A stretch of DNA of 7,848 bases from Promethearchaeota archaeon (GTDB lineage Archaea > Asgardarchaeota > Lokiarchaeia > Sigynarchaeales > SOKP01), in NCBI GenBank assembly GCA_030620005.1, contig JAUXAJ010000245.1, forward strand, positions 1 through 7,848, read 5' to 3'. The notes beneath the pieces are model-generated. The model did no database searches and was not told the DNA's origin. It was given only the letters and a program-made list of their open reading frames with translations. The stretch's first letter is position 1. Each line of letters opens with the position of its first letter. A program made the position numbers and the translations under genes. This document shows positions 1 to 5,341 of this stretch, in pieces.

Positions 1-300
1 ATCATGTTTATCCCGGGTATAAATCTTTCAGAATATAGAGGACATTAAACGTTGATCCTACATTACAGACCATTTTCGAGCTATTCAATTTGAATTTTGA
101 TTATTTTGACATAAAACTTCTCCCTACACTTGAGAAAAAAAACAAGAAGGGACATTAGGAGAGAGGCGCATTCAATAAAAGGGAACAAGGATTCAAGAAA
201 ACTAAGTGAAATAAAACAAAAGTCTTGGTTAAATGGAGTATCTTTTAAACAAAGATTTAAAATAAATGCATAATAATATAACCTAACTTTCGAAGTTGAG

Positions 301-320
301 TTATAAATAGGTATATAATA
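301..320 (+). promoter_or_regulatory. TATA-like promoter element of the SWIM gene
   Basis: TTATAAATA (301-309) and TATATAATA (312-320) are two overlapping archaeal TATA-box candidates 25 to 44 bases before the ATG at 345. With the usual archaeal spacing from TATA box to start site, transcription would begin at about 328-345. The leader would then be very short, and use of the downstream box would remove part or all of the ribosome site, so the upstream box is the better candidate. Confidence 0.5.
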
Positions 321-329
321 AATAGTATT

Positions 330-336
330 AGGAGGT
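330..336 (+). promoter_or_regulatory. Strong Shine-Dalgarno site
   Basis: AGGAGGT, a near-perfect match to the anti-Shine-Dalgarno tail of 16S rRNA, lies eight bases before the ATG at 345. It fixes the start of the SWIM protein. The ATG at 1491 has nothing comparable, which argues that the downstream reading frame is not started independently. Confidence 0.8.
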
Positions 337-344
337 AAGACATT

Positions 345-1439
345 ATGAAAGTAGAAACGTTATTATACATGCAAAACTCCAAATTTTATCAATCTTCAAT
401 AGTATTACAGCCTGAACTCACTAAATCCAAGTTATTTTTTGATGCTGAACTAGTAGATCCGAGATTAGTAATTGAATGCTTTTCTCAATTATTTAATGTA
501 GTTCAAATAAAACGAGGCAGAAATCCTCTCTATACCAGAAGGCAGTTCTATGACCCAATCATTACAATTCAAGAGAAGGATGTTCAATTCGAAATATTTT
601 CGATGGATATGACTCACTATGCTAGAGTGGTATTGAACGAGGGAGCATTCAAAAATATTAAATATTGGGAGCCAGGAGTTACAAATGTGGACTTCACTCC
701 TGATTTTATCGAAGCTCTCAGAAATGCAGGTCCAAAAGTCAAGAGTATTAACATAGATCCGGATGGATTTGAAGTGGATATTTCCGATCAAGAATCGGTA
801 TTCGAAAAAAAGGTAGAACTCCCAGAGAATTGGGAAATTGCTCTCGATAACTTGCGGCGTTGCACAAAACCAAGAAAGAACAATACGCAAACAAAAGGCG
901 ATGCATTGCGCCGTTACTTTAGAAGCCCTGAATTTAATAGATTTTCGAGTCCTCCGTATGCGAAACCAGAGCTTACTTGGGTTCCTCGTTCTGGATTGGT
1001 GTTCCAGCGATTAAAACTGAGAGCTAATTTAGGACATGCCATAATGGGTTATACTCTAGATATTACAGAGCGAATGGACGGACGGAAAAATCCCCGTTAT
1101 GATGCCATTCGACAAGGAAACATGTTAAAGACTATAAAAACCTACATTTTGTTTGCTGAGCAGATAGATGATGATAGTTGGACCGTTCGTAGTAGTAGTG
1201 CCAATTTTAAGGTAAGTAAGGACGCTGAAGGGCACTACCAATGTAACTGTCGTGATTATATCTTTCGAGGTAAAGCTAAGGGAAATAAGGACTACCATTG
1301 CAAACACATAGAGACGGTACTAAAACCAAAGCTAGATGTAAGAAAGACCGCGGGAAATCATTGGGTGGTTCATATCCTAGGGGATAATAAAGTCATTGGC
1401 AAGGAAAAAGTAAGTTTCACCAATAAAAATTTCAATTGA
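345..1439 (+). CDS. SWIM zinc-finger protein, N-terminal part up to the in-frame TGA
   Basis: If TGA 1437-1439 is a stop, this is a 364-residue protein. Residues 1 to about 285 form a mixed alpha/beta region that I cannot assign to a named family. Residues about 290-325 are a SWIM zinc finger (CxCx(n)CxH) with ligands C300, C302, C319 and H321, seen as QCNCRDY and CKHIETVL. SWIM fingers are known to bind DNA or proteins. Residues about 340-364 (from NHWVVH onward) repeat the strand pattern that precedes the first finger, and the frame stops exactly where the next finger's first cysteine is due. The C-terminus therefore looks cut in the middle of a domain. The ATG with AGGAGGT in front is a secure start. 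The frame continues without another stop into the OB-BRCT part that ends at 2321. The two are best read as one gene, interrupted or recoded at TGA. Confidence 0.88.
   Translation: MKVETLLYMQNSKFYQSSIVLQPELTKSKLFFDAELVDPRLVIECFSQLFNVVQIKRGRNPLYTRRQFYDPIITIQEKDVQFEIFSMDMTHYARVVLNEGAFKNIKYWEPGVTNVDFTPDFIEALRNAGPKVKSINIDPDGFEVDISDQESVFEKKVELPENWEIALDNLRRCTKPRKNNTQTKGDALRRYFRSPEFNRFSSPPYAKPELTWVPRSGLVFQRLKLRANLGHAIMGYTLDITERMDGRKNPRYDAIRQGNMLKTIKTYILFAEQIDDDSWTVRSSSANFKVSKDAEGHYQCNCRDYIFRGKAKGNKDYHCKHIETVLKPKLDVRKTAGNHWVVHILGDNKVIGKEKVSFTNKNFN
1437..1439 (+). other. In-frame TGA at the first cysteine position of a second SWIM finger
   Basis: Codon 365 of the frame starting at 345 is TGA. The codons after it read SCREHRETNICPHVVEVMK in the same frame. 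Aligned with the first finger (QCNCRDY, CKHIETVLK), the TGA takes the place of the first cysteine. C367, C376 and H378 supply the other three ligands, giving [TGA]-x-C-x8-C-x-H. TGA differs by one base from both cysteine codons. Selenocysteine insertion would be the most interesting reading. A nonsense mutation, a leaky stop or a base-call error are the alternatives. I see no convincing SECIS hairpin just after the TGA or after the stop at 2321. Confidence 0.6.
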
Positions 1440-1490
1440 TCCTGCCGTGAACACAGAGAAACTAATATTTGTCCTCATGTAGTAGAAGTA

Positions 1491-2321
1491 ATGAAAGTTA
1501 CTGAGGATTTTCAATTTAAAGAGTTATTTGACGACTTAAGCTATAAGGTAAGAGTTGTCGAAAAGGACGATACTTCGTTAAATCTTTTGAAACCCACTAG
1601 GAAAATTAAGATTACCGACGACAATTTAAAGCCGTTTATTAAAAAAAGTGTTGTCGTACATAGAGGTTCGATTGAGTTCATGGAACGGAAAGTATCAACA
1701 TATGGGGATAAACACACGGAATTTTTTATCATTACTTTAAAGAATGTCATTCTCGGTCCTAAACTTGAAGAAAATGCAATTCAAACATCACTAAGCAGTT
1801 ATTTAATTCAAGAAGATGAGGAACCTACCATAGAAAAAATTAAAATACCTAATATGGTAATTAGATTAAGCGATTCAGCCTTTCATGGCTTAACTCTGAA
1901 TATTGGTGATTCCATTAAATTAATCGGTACAATAAAAGAACACAAAAGATTTGGTCATGCAATTATCCGAGTAGCAAAACCCGAGATCTTAAAAAAAGCA
2001 CCTAAAGTTATTCATAAAGATAAAGAACCAATAAAAGAACCGGTTGAGGATGCAACAAAAAAAGAAGAAGACGACAGTCCTCCTATATCCTCTCTATTGA
2101 ATAATCTTAGTTTTTCTTTCACAGGGAAATTAAATACAATGAAACGGGCAGAGGCAGAAAAATTGGTTAAAGATAATGGAGGAATTGTGAGGAAAAACGT
2201 CTCTAAAGGTTTAGATTATTTGGTAACTAATGATACTACCCCTACTATTAAATATCAAAAAGCCCAAGACCAAAAAACTAAAATCATATCCGAACAAGAG
2301 TTTTTGGATATGCTCAACTAA
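1491..2321 (+). CDS. OB-like and BRCT domain protein (C-terminal part of the SWIM gene)
   Basis: Counted from the ATG at 1491 this is 276 residues, but that ATG lies just after the second SWIM finger and has no clear ribosome site, so it is probably an internal methionine. Residues about 50-167 are rich in beta strands, with a GDSIKLIGTIKEHKRFGHA segment typical of OB-fold nucleic-acid-binding domains. Residues 168-200 are a Lys/Glu-rich linker. Residues 201-276 match a BRCT domain of the type found in NAD-dependent DNA ligases and replication factor C: SFSFTGKL, then an EAEKLVKDNGG helix, VSKGLDYLV, and a final helix EQEFLDML. BRCT domains bind phosphopeptides or DNA ends and are uncommon in archaea. 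The gene ends in TAA, nine bases from the stop of the convergent gene. The domain calls rest on visible motifs. BRCT is firm, OB is moderately firm. Confidence 0.85.
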   Translation: MKVTEDFQFKELFDDLSYKVRVVEKDDTSLNLLKPTRKIKITDDNLKPFIKKSVVVHRGSIEFMERKVSTYGDKHTEFFIITLKNVILGPKLEENAIQTSLSSYLIQEDEEPTIEKIKIPNMVIRLSDSAFHGLTLNIGDSIKLIGTIKEHKRFGHAIIRVAKPEILKKAPKVIHKDKEPIKEPVEDATKKEEDDSPPISSLLNNLSFSFTGKLNTMKRAEAEKLVKDNGGIVRKNVSKGLDYLVTNDTTPTIKYQKAQDQKTKIISEQEFLDMLN

Positions 2322-2342
2322 ATTCTAAATTATTTAGTTGAG
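2313..2342. terminator. Perfect hairpin spanning two convergent stop codons
   Basis: CTCAACTAAAT (2313-2323) and ATTTAGTTGAG (2332-2342) are exact reverse complements, giving an 11-bp stem with an 8-base loop. The left arm carries the TAA of the BRCT gene, and the right arm and loop carry the TAA of the convergent zinc-protein gene. It could end or stabilise both transcripts. Neither side has a clean U-run directly after the stem, although a pyrimidine-rich stretch follows on the plus strand. Confidence 0.5.
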
Positions 2343-2752
2343 CCCTCTTCCACCACTATTTCTTCTTTCTTCTCAAGAGATTTAACGGGTTTTGACTTAT
2401 CAATCGGCGTATCGCAAGCCCAACAAGCGTTTTCCAAGTTCTTTAATGCTTCGGAACATTTTGAACAGTAAAACGCTTCGCATTCAGTACAAAGATAAAT
2501 ATCTCCTGCTACTTTTCCCTTGCATACCAAGCAAATTTTCTTTTCTTTAGAGATTGAGACTTCTTCTTCAGTGATGGTTTCGGGTCGGCTGAATACTCCG
2601 ATGACGTCAACGCTCTTTTTCGTGCTAGCTCCTTCTTCTTTTAAGAGGGACTTGAGAAAAAACGCGCACTCAAGAATATAAAAAATGAGCACTATAAAAG
2701 CGAAAATAGCAAGTTCGGGGACAAAAATTATGGCAAAAATAAGCAAGAACAC
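2330..2752 (-). CDS. Membrane-anchored eight-cysteine (RING-like) zinc protein
   Basis: The protein has 140 residues. Residues about 2-33 are very hydrophobic, forming one long or two short membrane segments with a Pro-Glu in the middle. A linker follows, then a compact zinc module with C74, C77, C88, C91, C96, C99, C110 and C113. The spacing is Cx2C-x10-Cx2C-x4-Cx2C-x10-Cx2C, as expected for a two-zinc cross-brace or treble-clef fold related to RING or B-box fingers. The tail (118-140) is acidic and lysine-rich and presumably cytoplasmic. The start is a GTG at 2752, chosen because it keeps the hydrophobic segment; a TTG lies two codons further in, and no ATG and no good ribosome site are present. 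The gene is convergent with the BRCT gene and nearly touches it. E3-ligase activity should not be assumed, because no histidine ligand and no partner ubiquitin genes are seen. The function is unknown. Confidence 0.75.
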   Translation of the reverse strand: MFLLIFAIIFVPELAIFAFIVLIFYILECAFFLKSLLKEEGASTKKSVDVIGVFSRPETITEEEVSISKEKKICLVCKGKVAGDIYLCTECEAFYCSKCSEALKNLENACWACDTPIDKSKPVKSLEKKEEIVVEEGSTK

Positions 2753-2807
2753 GCTATACCCAAAAACGCCTGCCCAGAATTATCTATTTAATAAATGGAA
2801 AACTTTT

Positions 2808-3056
2808 ATGAATATTTTTAGTGGAAAAAACATGAAAAATAAAATTGAGTTCATTCGTGATATTAATAAAACTTTTGAAGAAATTGTATTAAATAACACG
2901 GATATTAATCAAATGAAAGCAAGTGTCATTGAGTTAGCCAAACAATTAGATGAAATAGATTTATATAATCTTGTTTTAAAAGAGGAATACAATGCAAATA
3001 CACGAAAAATAATGACATCTTTTATAAATTCACTAAAAAAGAGAAAAATTAATTAA
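2808..3056 (+). CDS. Small helical protein of unknown function
   Basis: The frame is open from an ATG at 2685, but the part before about 2800 runs antisense to the membrane-segment codons of the neighbouring minus-strand gene. I therefore place the start at the ATG at 2808, giving 82 residues; the ATG at 2832 (74 residues) is also possible. The sequence is predicted to be almost entirely helical and is rich in Lys, Asn, Ile and Glu (for example FEEIVLNN, VIELAKQLDEI). It has no cysteines, signal peptide or membrane segment. No strong ribosome site is visible, only GGAAAA-like purines. It is divergent from the zinc-protein gene with about 55 bases between the starts, so a shared promoter region is likely. 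I do not recognise the family. Confidence 0.5.
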   Translation: MNIFSGKNMKNKIEFIRDINKTFEEIVLNNTDINQMKASVIELAKQLDEIDLYNLVLKEEYNANTRKIMTSFINSLKKRKIN

Positions 3057-3126
3057 AATGATACGATTATTTAAAATAGTCTCTAAATCTAATTTATATG
3101 CTATAAAATTGTTCACTAAGACCATA

Positions 3127-3210
3127 CTACGAGCTTTTACGTCCCAAGTTCTCTCGTGTCGAGTTTTCGAATATTTTAATCCGTTTTGCTTCTAGCGTAA
3201 TTCCATTCAT
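3127..3210 (-). CDS. Possible 27-residue peptide
   Basis: On the minus strand an ATG at 3210 opens a 27-residue frame that begins MNGITLEAKRIK and ends at a TAG (3127-3129), preceded by an AGGT about eight bases upstream. It lies downstream of the two small helical genes and reads the same way. The composition looks plausible for coding, but the length is within what chance allows. The rest of 3057-3294 holds nothing recognisable. Confidence 0.2.
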   Translation of the reverse strand: MNGITLEAKRIKIFENSTRENLGRKSS

Positions 3211-3294
3211 TATTATTACCTGAAATTATAATACTTTCTTTCTTGTCCTGGGGGTATTTAAAATGCCTGCTAGAAATGTATCTTTTCTTTCTTC

Positions 3295-3495
3295 TTACAA
3301 TTTCACCCCACTAGTTATACTACTATAGTACGCCACTGGTAACGATTTAAACGATTGCTTTGAATACAATTCGAAGATTTCAAGTTCCTTGAAAAGTTCT
3401 TTTGTGGCTTGTTGCAATCCACGAGCCATTAAATCTTCGAAAAAATCAAGCATTTGTTGTAAAGCACGTTCCTGCTGTTGTTCCGTTCTAATCAC
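3295..3495 (-). CDS. Small helical protein, second of an overlapping pair
   Basis: The protein has 66 residues. The first 45 are predicted to be a long amphipathic helix or short coiled coil rich in Gln, Glu, Leu and Phe (LQQMLDFFEDL, KELFKELEIFEL). The last 20 are Ser/Tyr/Val-rich and probably unstructured. The start is GTG at 3495, inside the overlap GTGATTAG shared with the stop of the preceding gene. Translation is therefore probably coupled by re-initiation. The AAGGAG upstream is only one base from the GTG, too close for ordinary initiation. No cysteines, membrane segment or known motif are seen. The function is unknown; being co-translated with an equally small helical partner hints at a two-protein complex. 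Confidence 0.55.
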   Translation of the reverse strand: MIRTEQQQERALQQMLDFFEDLMARGLQQATKELFKELEIFELYSKQSFKSLPVAYYSSITSGVKL

Positions 3496-3724
3496 GCTCC
3501 TTTTTTAATCTTTTTTTGACGATCTCTATTGATTCAACTTTTTCAAGCATTCTAACGGCCGCAACCATCCTAAATGCGTTCATTACCAGGGATTTACTCG
3601 TTTTTACCGAATTTTGGTCGATTTTCAATTCGTTTAATCCATTAATGAAAGAATCCAATAAATTATTCATGTACCCCAACCCAAAAGCTTTAAATTCTTC
3701 ATTTATCTGAATGAAATCAGACAA
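3488..3724 (-). CDS. Small helical protein, first of an overlapping pair
   Basis: The protein has 78 residues and is predicted to be helical throughout. A central hydrophobic stretch (MNNLLDSFINGL, LVMNAFRMVAAVRML) is followed by a Lys/Glu-rich tail. The start is TTG at 3724, with GGAAG five bases before it. There is no ATG in frame before residue 19, and the frame is closed by a TAG ten codons upstream. The gene ends in TAG inside the start region of the next gene (8-base overlap), so the two form an operon. It begins inside the tail of a leucine-rich-repeat fragment on the same strand, in a different frame. I do not recognise the family; the amphipathic profile would suit a protein-binding or granule-coating role, but that is a guess. 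Confidence 0.6.
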   Translation of the reverse strand: MSDFIQINEEFKAFGLGYMNNLLDSFINGLNELKIDQNSVKTSKSLVMNAFRMVAAVRMLEKVESIEIVKKRLKKERD

Positions 3725-3864
3725 ATTTTCTTCCGAAAGATTTTCAATCTAATTTTAGCATAAAAATTTGGCAATTTTTGAAATCTGTTCTCCCTTAAAT
3801 TAAGATTCTTTAACGATGTGAGATCTCCAATCGATTCTGGTAGCATATATATGCATGAATGCAT
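3703..3864 (-). pseudogene. Leucine-rich-repeat gene fragment
   Basis: A 53-codon minus-strand frame from ATG 3864 (or ATG 3846) to TAA 3703-3705 contains LPESIGDLTSLKNLNLRENR followed by FQKLP. This is one clear leucine-rich repeat of the LPxSIGxLxxLxxLxLxxN type plus the start of the next. Such proteins normally carry many repeats, so this is the 3' end of a gene that has lost its body. The repeat pattern stops at about 3846, where the head-to-head plus-strand gene begins. The last 20 codons are basic and lose the pattern, and the final 22 bases overlap the start of the next small gene in another frame. Confidence 0.6.
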
Positions 3865-4319
3865 CTAATTATTTACAATTAGGGTATGTTCAAGCAAGAT
3901 CGCGAGAAGATGATTATGGTAGTATTCTTCCAGGGCCAAAATTAATCTGGACATTACCAACAATTACCGATAGTAGCTCAGGAGGAGGTAGCTCAGGAGG
4001 AGGTAGCTCGAGTAGTAGTAAAGAAAATGGTGAAACGACCATAGAACAAGTTTCAGAAGAATTCCTAATAATAACCGGCATTATTATACTATCGTCGGTT
4101 TGAGGCGTAATTGGATTAAGTGGTCTTTTATTACATCTCAAAAAAAGAAATGTAATTCAACCACAAATTCAGCCACAGAACAAATCCACTATACAAAAGA
4201 AACTAGAGCCTCAACAAGCTCCAAGCACGGAACGAGAGTCATTTTGTCAATATTGTGGGGATCCCTTGAATGCGAGAGCCACTTTTTGCACAAATTGTGG
4301 AAATAAGGTAATAAGATAA
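3855..4319 (+). pseudogene. Ser/Gly linker, membrane helix and zinc-ribbon protein interrupted by TGA
   Basis: Read from the ATG at 3855 through the TGA at 4101-4103, the frame is open to TAA 4317-4319 (154 codons). The order is about 40 residues of unknown type; a Ser/Gly linker from tandem 15-base repeats (about residues 40-56); a short acidic stretch; one membrane helix (about 71-95) followed by LKKRN; a Gln/Pro-rich linker; and a C-terminal zinc ribbon with C131, C134, C145 and C148 (Cx2C-x10-Cx2C). The TGA is residue 83, in the middle of the membrane helix; both halves of the helix and the ribbon remain intact. There is no signal peptide, so the extracellular N-terminus seems to be missing. 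It may be a broken gene or a read-through case. With a strict stop, the product is 82 residues (3855-4103). Confidence 0.55.
3974..4008 (+). repeat. Tandem 15-base repeat coding for a Ser/Gly linker
   Basis: TAGCTCAGGAGGAGG occurs at 3974-3988 and again, identical, at 3989-4003, followed by the first five bases of a third unit. It encodes SSGGG units inside the linker before the membrane helix. Identical adjacent copies suggest recent slippage. Confidence 0.85.
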
Positions 4320-4418
4320 TATTTTATTTGATATGGTTGAGAATATTCACTCTGAAATGTTTCAACTTAGTAAAAAAATGCACCTCTTACATTCAAAAAT
4401 CGAGTTCTTACAATTCGC

Positions 4419-4533
4419 AAAGTAAGCCTAACTTTCACACGCTTACACACTTTCTAAAGTAAGCTATAAACACATCAAACAACACTTAGAACAGTTCAGT
4501 TCGTTAACTTACACGCTTACACGATTTCTTAAG
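4419..4533. repeat. Direct and inverted repeat cluster
   Basis: AAAGTAAGC occurs at 4419-4427 and 4456-4464. GCTTAC (4441-4446) is inverted relative to both. A second, imperfect copy of the CACGCTTACAC block starts at 4512, 74 bases after the first at 4438. Both copies are followed by TTTCT and A's. The arrangement could be a regulator-binding array or a structured leader. The spacing is too irregular and the copies too few for CRISPR. Confidence 0.45.
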
Positions 4534-4620
4534 GGGAGTGTACATAGAAATTAGAAAATCAGGATACTCTTGAATTTTTTATACTCAGTCCGTGTAATAA
4601 TAATAAAATAAATGAAAAAT

Positions 4621-4626
4621 GTGATC
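4621..4626 (+). promoter_or_regulatory. Shine-Dalgarno site (GTGATC)
   Basis: GTGATC pairs with the GATCAC near the 3' end of archaeal 16S rRNA, the downstream half of the full AGGAGGTGATCC complement. It ends two bases before the ATG at 4629 and supports that start. Confidence 0.55.
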
Positions 4627-4628
4627 AT

Positions 4629-4814
4629 ATGCCCGCAAAATTGATAACAAGCACTTATACAATAGAAACCAAATGTTCTAATTGTAAAAAAACAGTTAAT
4701 GCTATTAAAATTGAGCAAAATATAAGATCCTATCTTTCTGAGGATGCACGATTTAAAAGTACATTAATTTTATTAGGATGTCCAAAATGTAAGTCTGTTT
4801 TTTATCATGAATAA
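4629..4814 (+). CDS. Small zinc-ribbon protein
   Basis: The protein has 61 residues. C16-x2-C19 near the start and C51-x2-C54 near the end form two zinc knuckles separated by about 31 residues (KCSNCKK and GCPKCKS), the usual layout of a small zinc ribbon. The segment between is predicted to be helix and strand. There is no membrane segment. The ATG has a GTGATC ribosome site directly before it and an A/T-rich TATA-like run about 20 bases upstream. It is a stand-alone gene with its own promoter; the next plus-strand gene is more than 700 bases away. Proteins of this size and shape are often transcription or RNA-related accessory factors, but no family is recognisable. Confidence 0.65.
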   Translation: MPAKLITSTYTIETKCSNCKKTVNAIKIEQNIRSYLSEDARFKSTLILLGCPKCKSVFYHE

Positions 4815-4862
4815 ATAGATAAAAAGACTATATATTGTTCTTAACTAACATTCAAGAAACAA

Positions 4863-4917
4863 TGCATCTTGGTTAAGTAGCTTGATGCACATTTACTTAG
4901 ACATTTACTTAGTAAAT
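4863..4917. repeat. Inverted repeat and 12-base tandem repeat after the zinc-ribbon gene
   Basis: TGCATC (4863-4868) and GATGCA (4884-4889) form an inverted pair. Directly after it, ACATTTACTTAG occurs twice in tandem (4889-4900 and 4901-4912), and ATTTACT/AGTAAAT (4903-4909 and 4911-4917) is a near-perfect palindrome. These may be terminator or binding-site structure for the gene ending at 4814. Confidence 0.45.
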
Positions 4918-5130
4918 TTCAAGCTCCTCCAAACAAAAAATAAATAAGAGGGGATCAAAAAAAACGAAAAAAGAAAAACTATATTTTTCGTGAAGAGTTT
5001 TCATTTCTTCGAAAATTTTTTTTGCAGGACGAATTCTACGAGTTCGATTTTTACTTACACTGCTCGCGCAAAAACTACACTTAAACGGGCAGTATCCTAT
5101 ACCCATAATGAAATATTGTAAGAATCTCAT
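4909..5130 (-). pseudogene. Radical SAM protein fragment
   Basis: The 73-codon minus-strand frame contains GYCPFKCSFCASS, a radical-SAM CxxxCxxC iron-sulfur motif preceded by a Gly. After it come a basic stretch, a helix IFEEMKTLHEKY, and FFVFFDPLLF. This is the same order as at the start of the radical SAM barrel in B12-binding-type family members. These enzymes normally have 400 or more residues. Here everything before the cluster motif and most of the barrel are missing. Upstream on the same strand the frame is closed by several stops (5137-5148), and downstream it ends at 4909 in low-complexity sequence. It is best read as a decaying gene remnant. Confidence 0.55.
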
Positions 5131-5341
5131 TGTTGCTTATTATCCTCAACCAGATATGATGGTTTTTGGTATATATTCTTCGGGAACAAAGCGGTTAGGA
5201 TGTACTCAAAAAAGGCTATGTTCTCGTAGTTCTGATAATTTAGTAGATCTCAAAAGTAAATTTATTCGTAATAATTGCTTATCTTGTGTTTTTAAGGAAT
5301 CCAGAGATGAAAATTTTAAACTCAACAAGAAAAAACCTTAG
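5108..5341 (+). CDS. Doubtful cysteine-containing small ORF
   Basis: The frame has 77 codons from ATG 5108 to TAG 5339-5341. It carries five cysteines, including a CLSC pair near residue 60, and a very basic tail. There is no ribosome site or promoter before the ATG, and the first 23 bases overlap the radical SAM remnant on the other strand. The family is not recognised. It could be a chance frame across degraded sequence. It is listed because nothing else explains most of this stretch. Confidence 0.2.
   Translation: MKYCKNLIVAYYPQPDMMVFGIYSSGTKRLGCTQKRLCSRSSDNLVDLKSKFIRNNCLSCVFKESRDENFKLNKKKP

Larger units (their letters stand above)
1..344. other. Intergenic stretch before the SWIM gene
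   Basis: No convincing gene is visible. Frame 1 reads MFIPGINLSEYRGH from base 4 to a TAA at 46-48, which could be the tail of a gene beginning outside the window but is too short to assign. A second short plus-strand frame (TTG 130 to TAA 271-273, 47 residues) is very basic, with many Lys and Arg. It has no ribosome site and no recognisable motif. The last 45 bases hold the promoter and ribosome site listed separately. Confidence 0.5.
345..2321 (+). other. Joint reading frame: SWIM-SWIM-OB-BRCT protein across the TGA
   Basis: Bases 345-2321 form a single frame of 658 codons with only one internal stop, the TGA at codon 365. The predicted order is an N-terminal domain (1 to about 285), SWIM 1 (about 290-325), SWIM 2 (about 340-382, with TGA at its first ligand), a linking region, an OB-like domain (about 432-549), a charged linker (about 550-580) and BRCT (583-658). 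The 51 bases between the TGA and the next ATG keep two cysteines and one histidine at the expected SWIM positions, which two unrelated adjacent genes would not be expected to do. The role is inferred: nucleic-acid binding, perhaps in repair or as a scaffold. Confidence 0.7.
4320..4628. other. Intergenic region with GCTTAC/GTAAGC repeats
   Basis: No gene is seen. The notable content is a cluster of short repeats at 4419-4533. GTAAGC (4422-4427), GCTTAC (4441-4446) and GTAAGC (4459-4464) can form alternative stem-loops. The block CACGCTTACACACTTTCTAA (4438-4457) recurs in diverged form at 4512-4532 (CACGCTTACACGATTTCTTAA). Bases 4596-4613 are an A/T run that may serve as the TATA box for the next gene. 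Confidence 0.5.

Noticed and set aside
489..890. Minus-strand open frames over the SWIM gene (also 1125-1307 and 1541-1750)
   Set aside because: They lie antisense to well-supported coding sequence and show no motif or ribosome site.
1491..1493. Independent translation start for the OB-BRCT protein
   Set aside because: No Shine-Dalgarno site or promoter precedes it, and the frame upstream keeps SWIM ligands, so it is more likely an internal methionine.
1440..1500. Bacterial-type SECIS hairpin directly after the TGA
   Set aside because: Only very short pairings such as GTG-AA-CAC and CTG/CAG are visible. There is no stable stem at a fitting distance. Archaeal elements would lie outside the coding region, and none was clear after 2321.
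3488..3490. Pyrrolysine read-through of the TAG ending the first small helical gene
   Set aside because: The codons after the TAG run only to a nearby TGA and show no conserved pattern, while the GTG-TAG overlap explains the arrangement.
3516..3710. Plus-strand frame across the small helical gene, and frames 3914-4141 (minus) and 4100-4306 (plus)
   Set aside because: They overlap better-supported frames. The 4100-4306 frame is a shifted reading of the zinc-ribbon region, where only the other frame gives the cysteine pattern.
4419..4533. CRISPR array
   Set aside because: Only two imperfect long copies and a few six-base elements with irregular spacing; no repeat-spacer periodicity and no cas genes.
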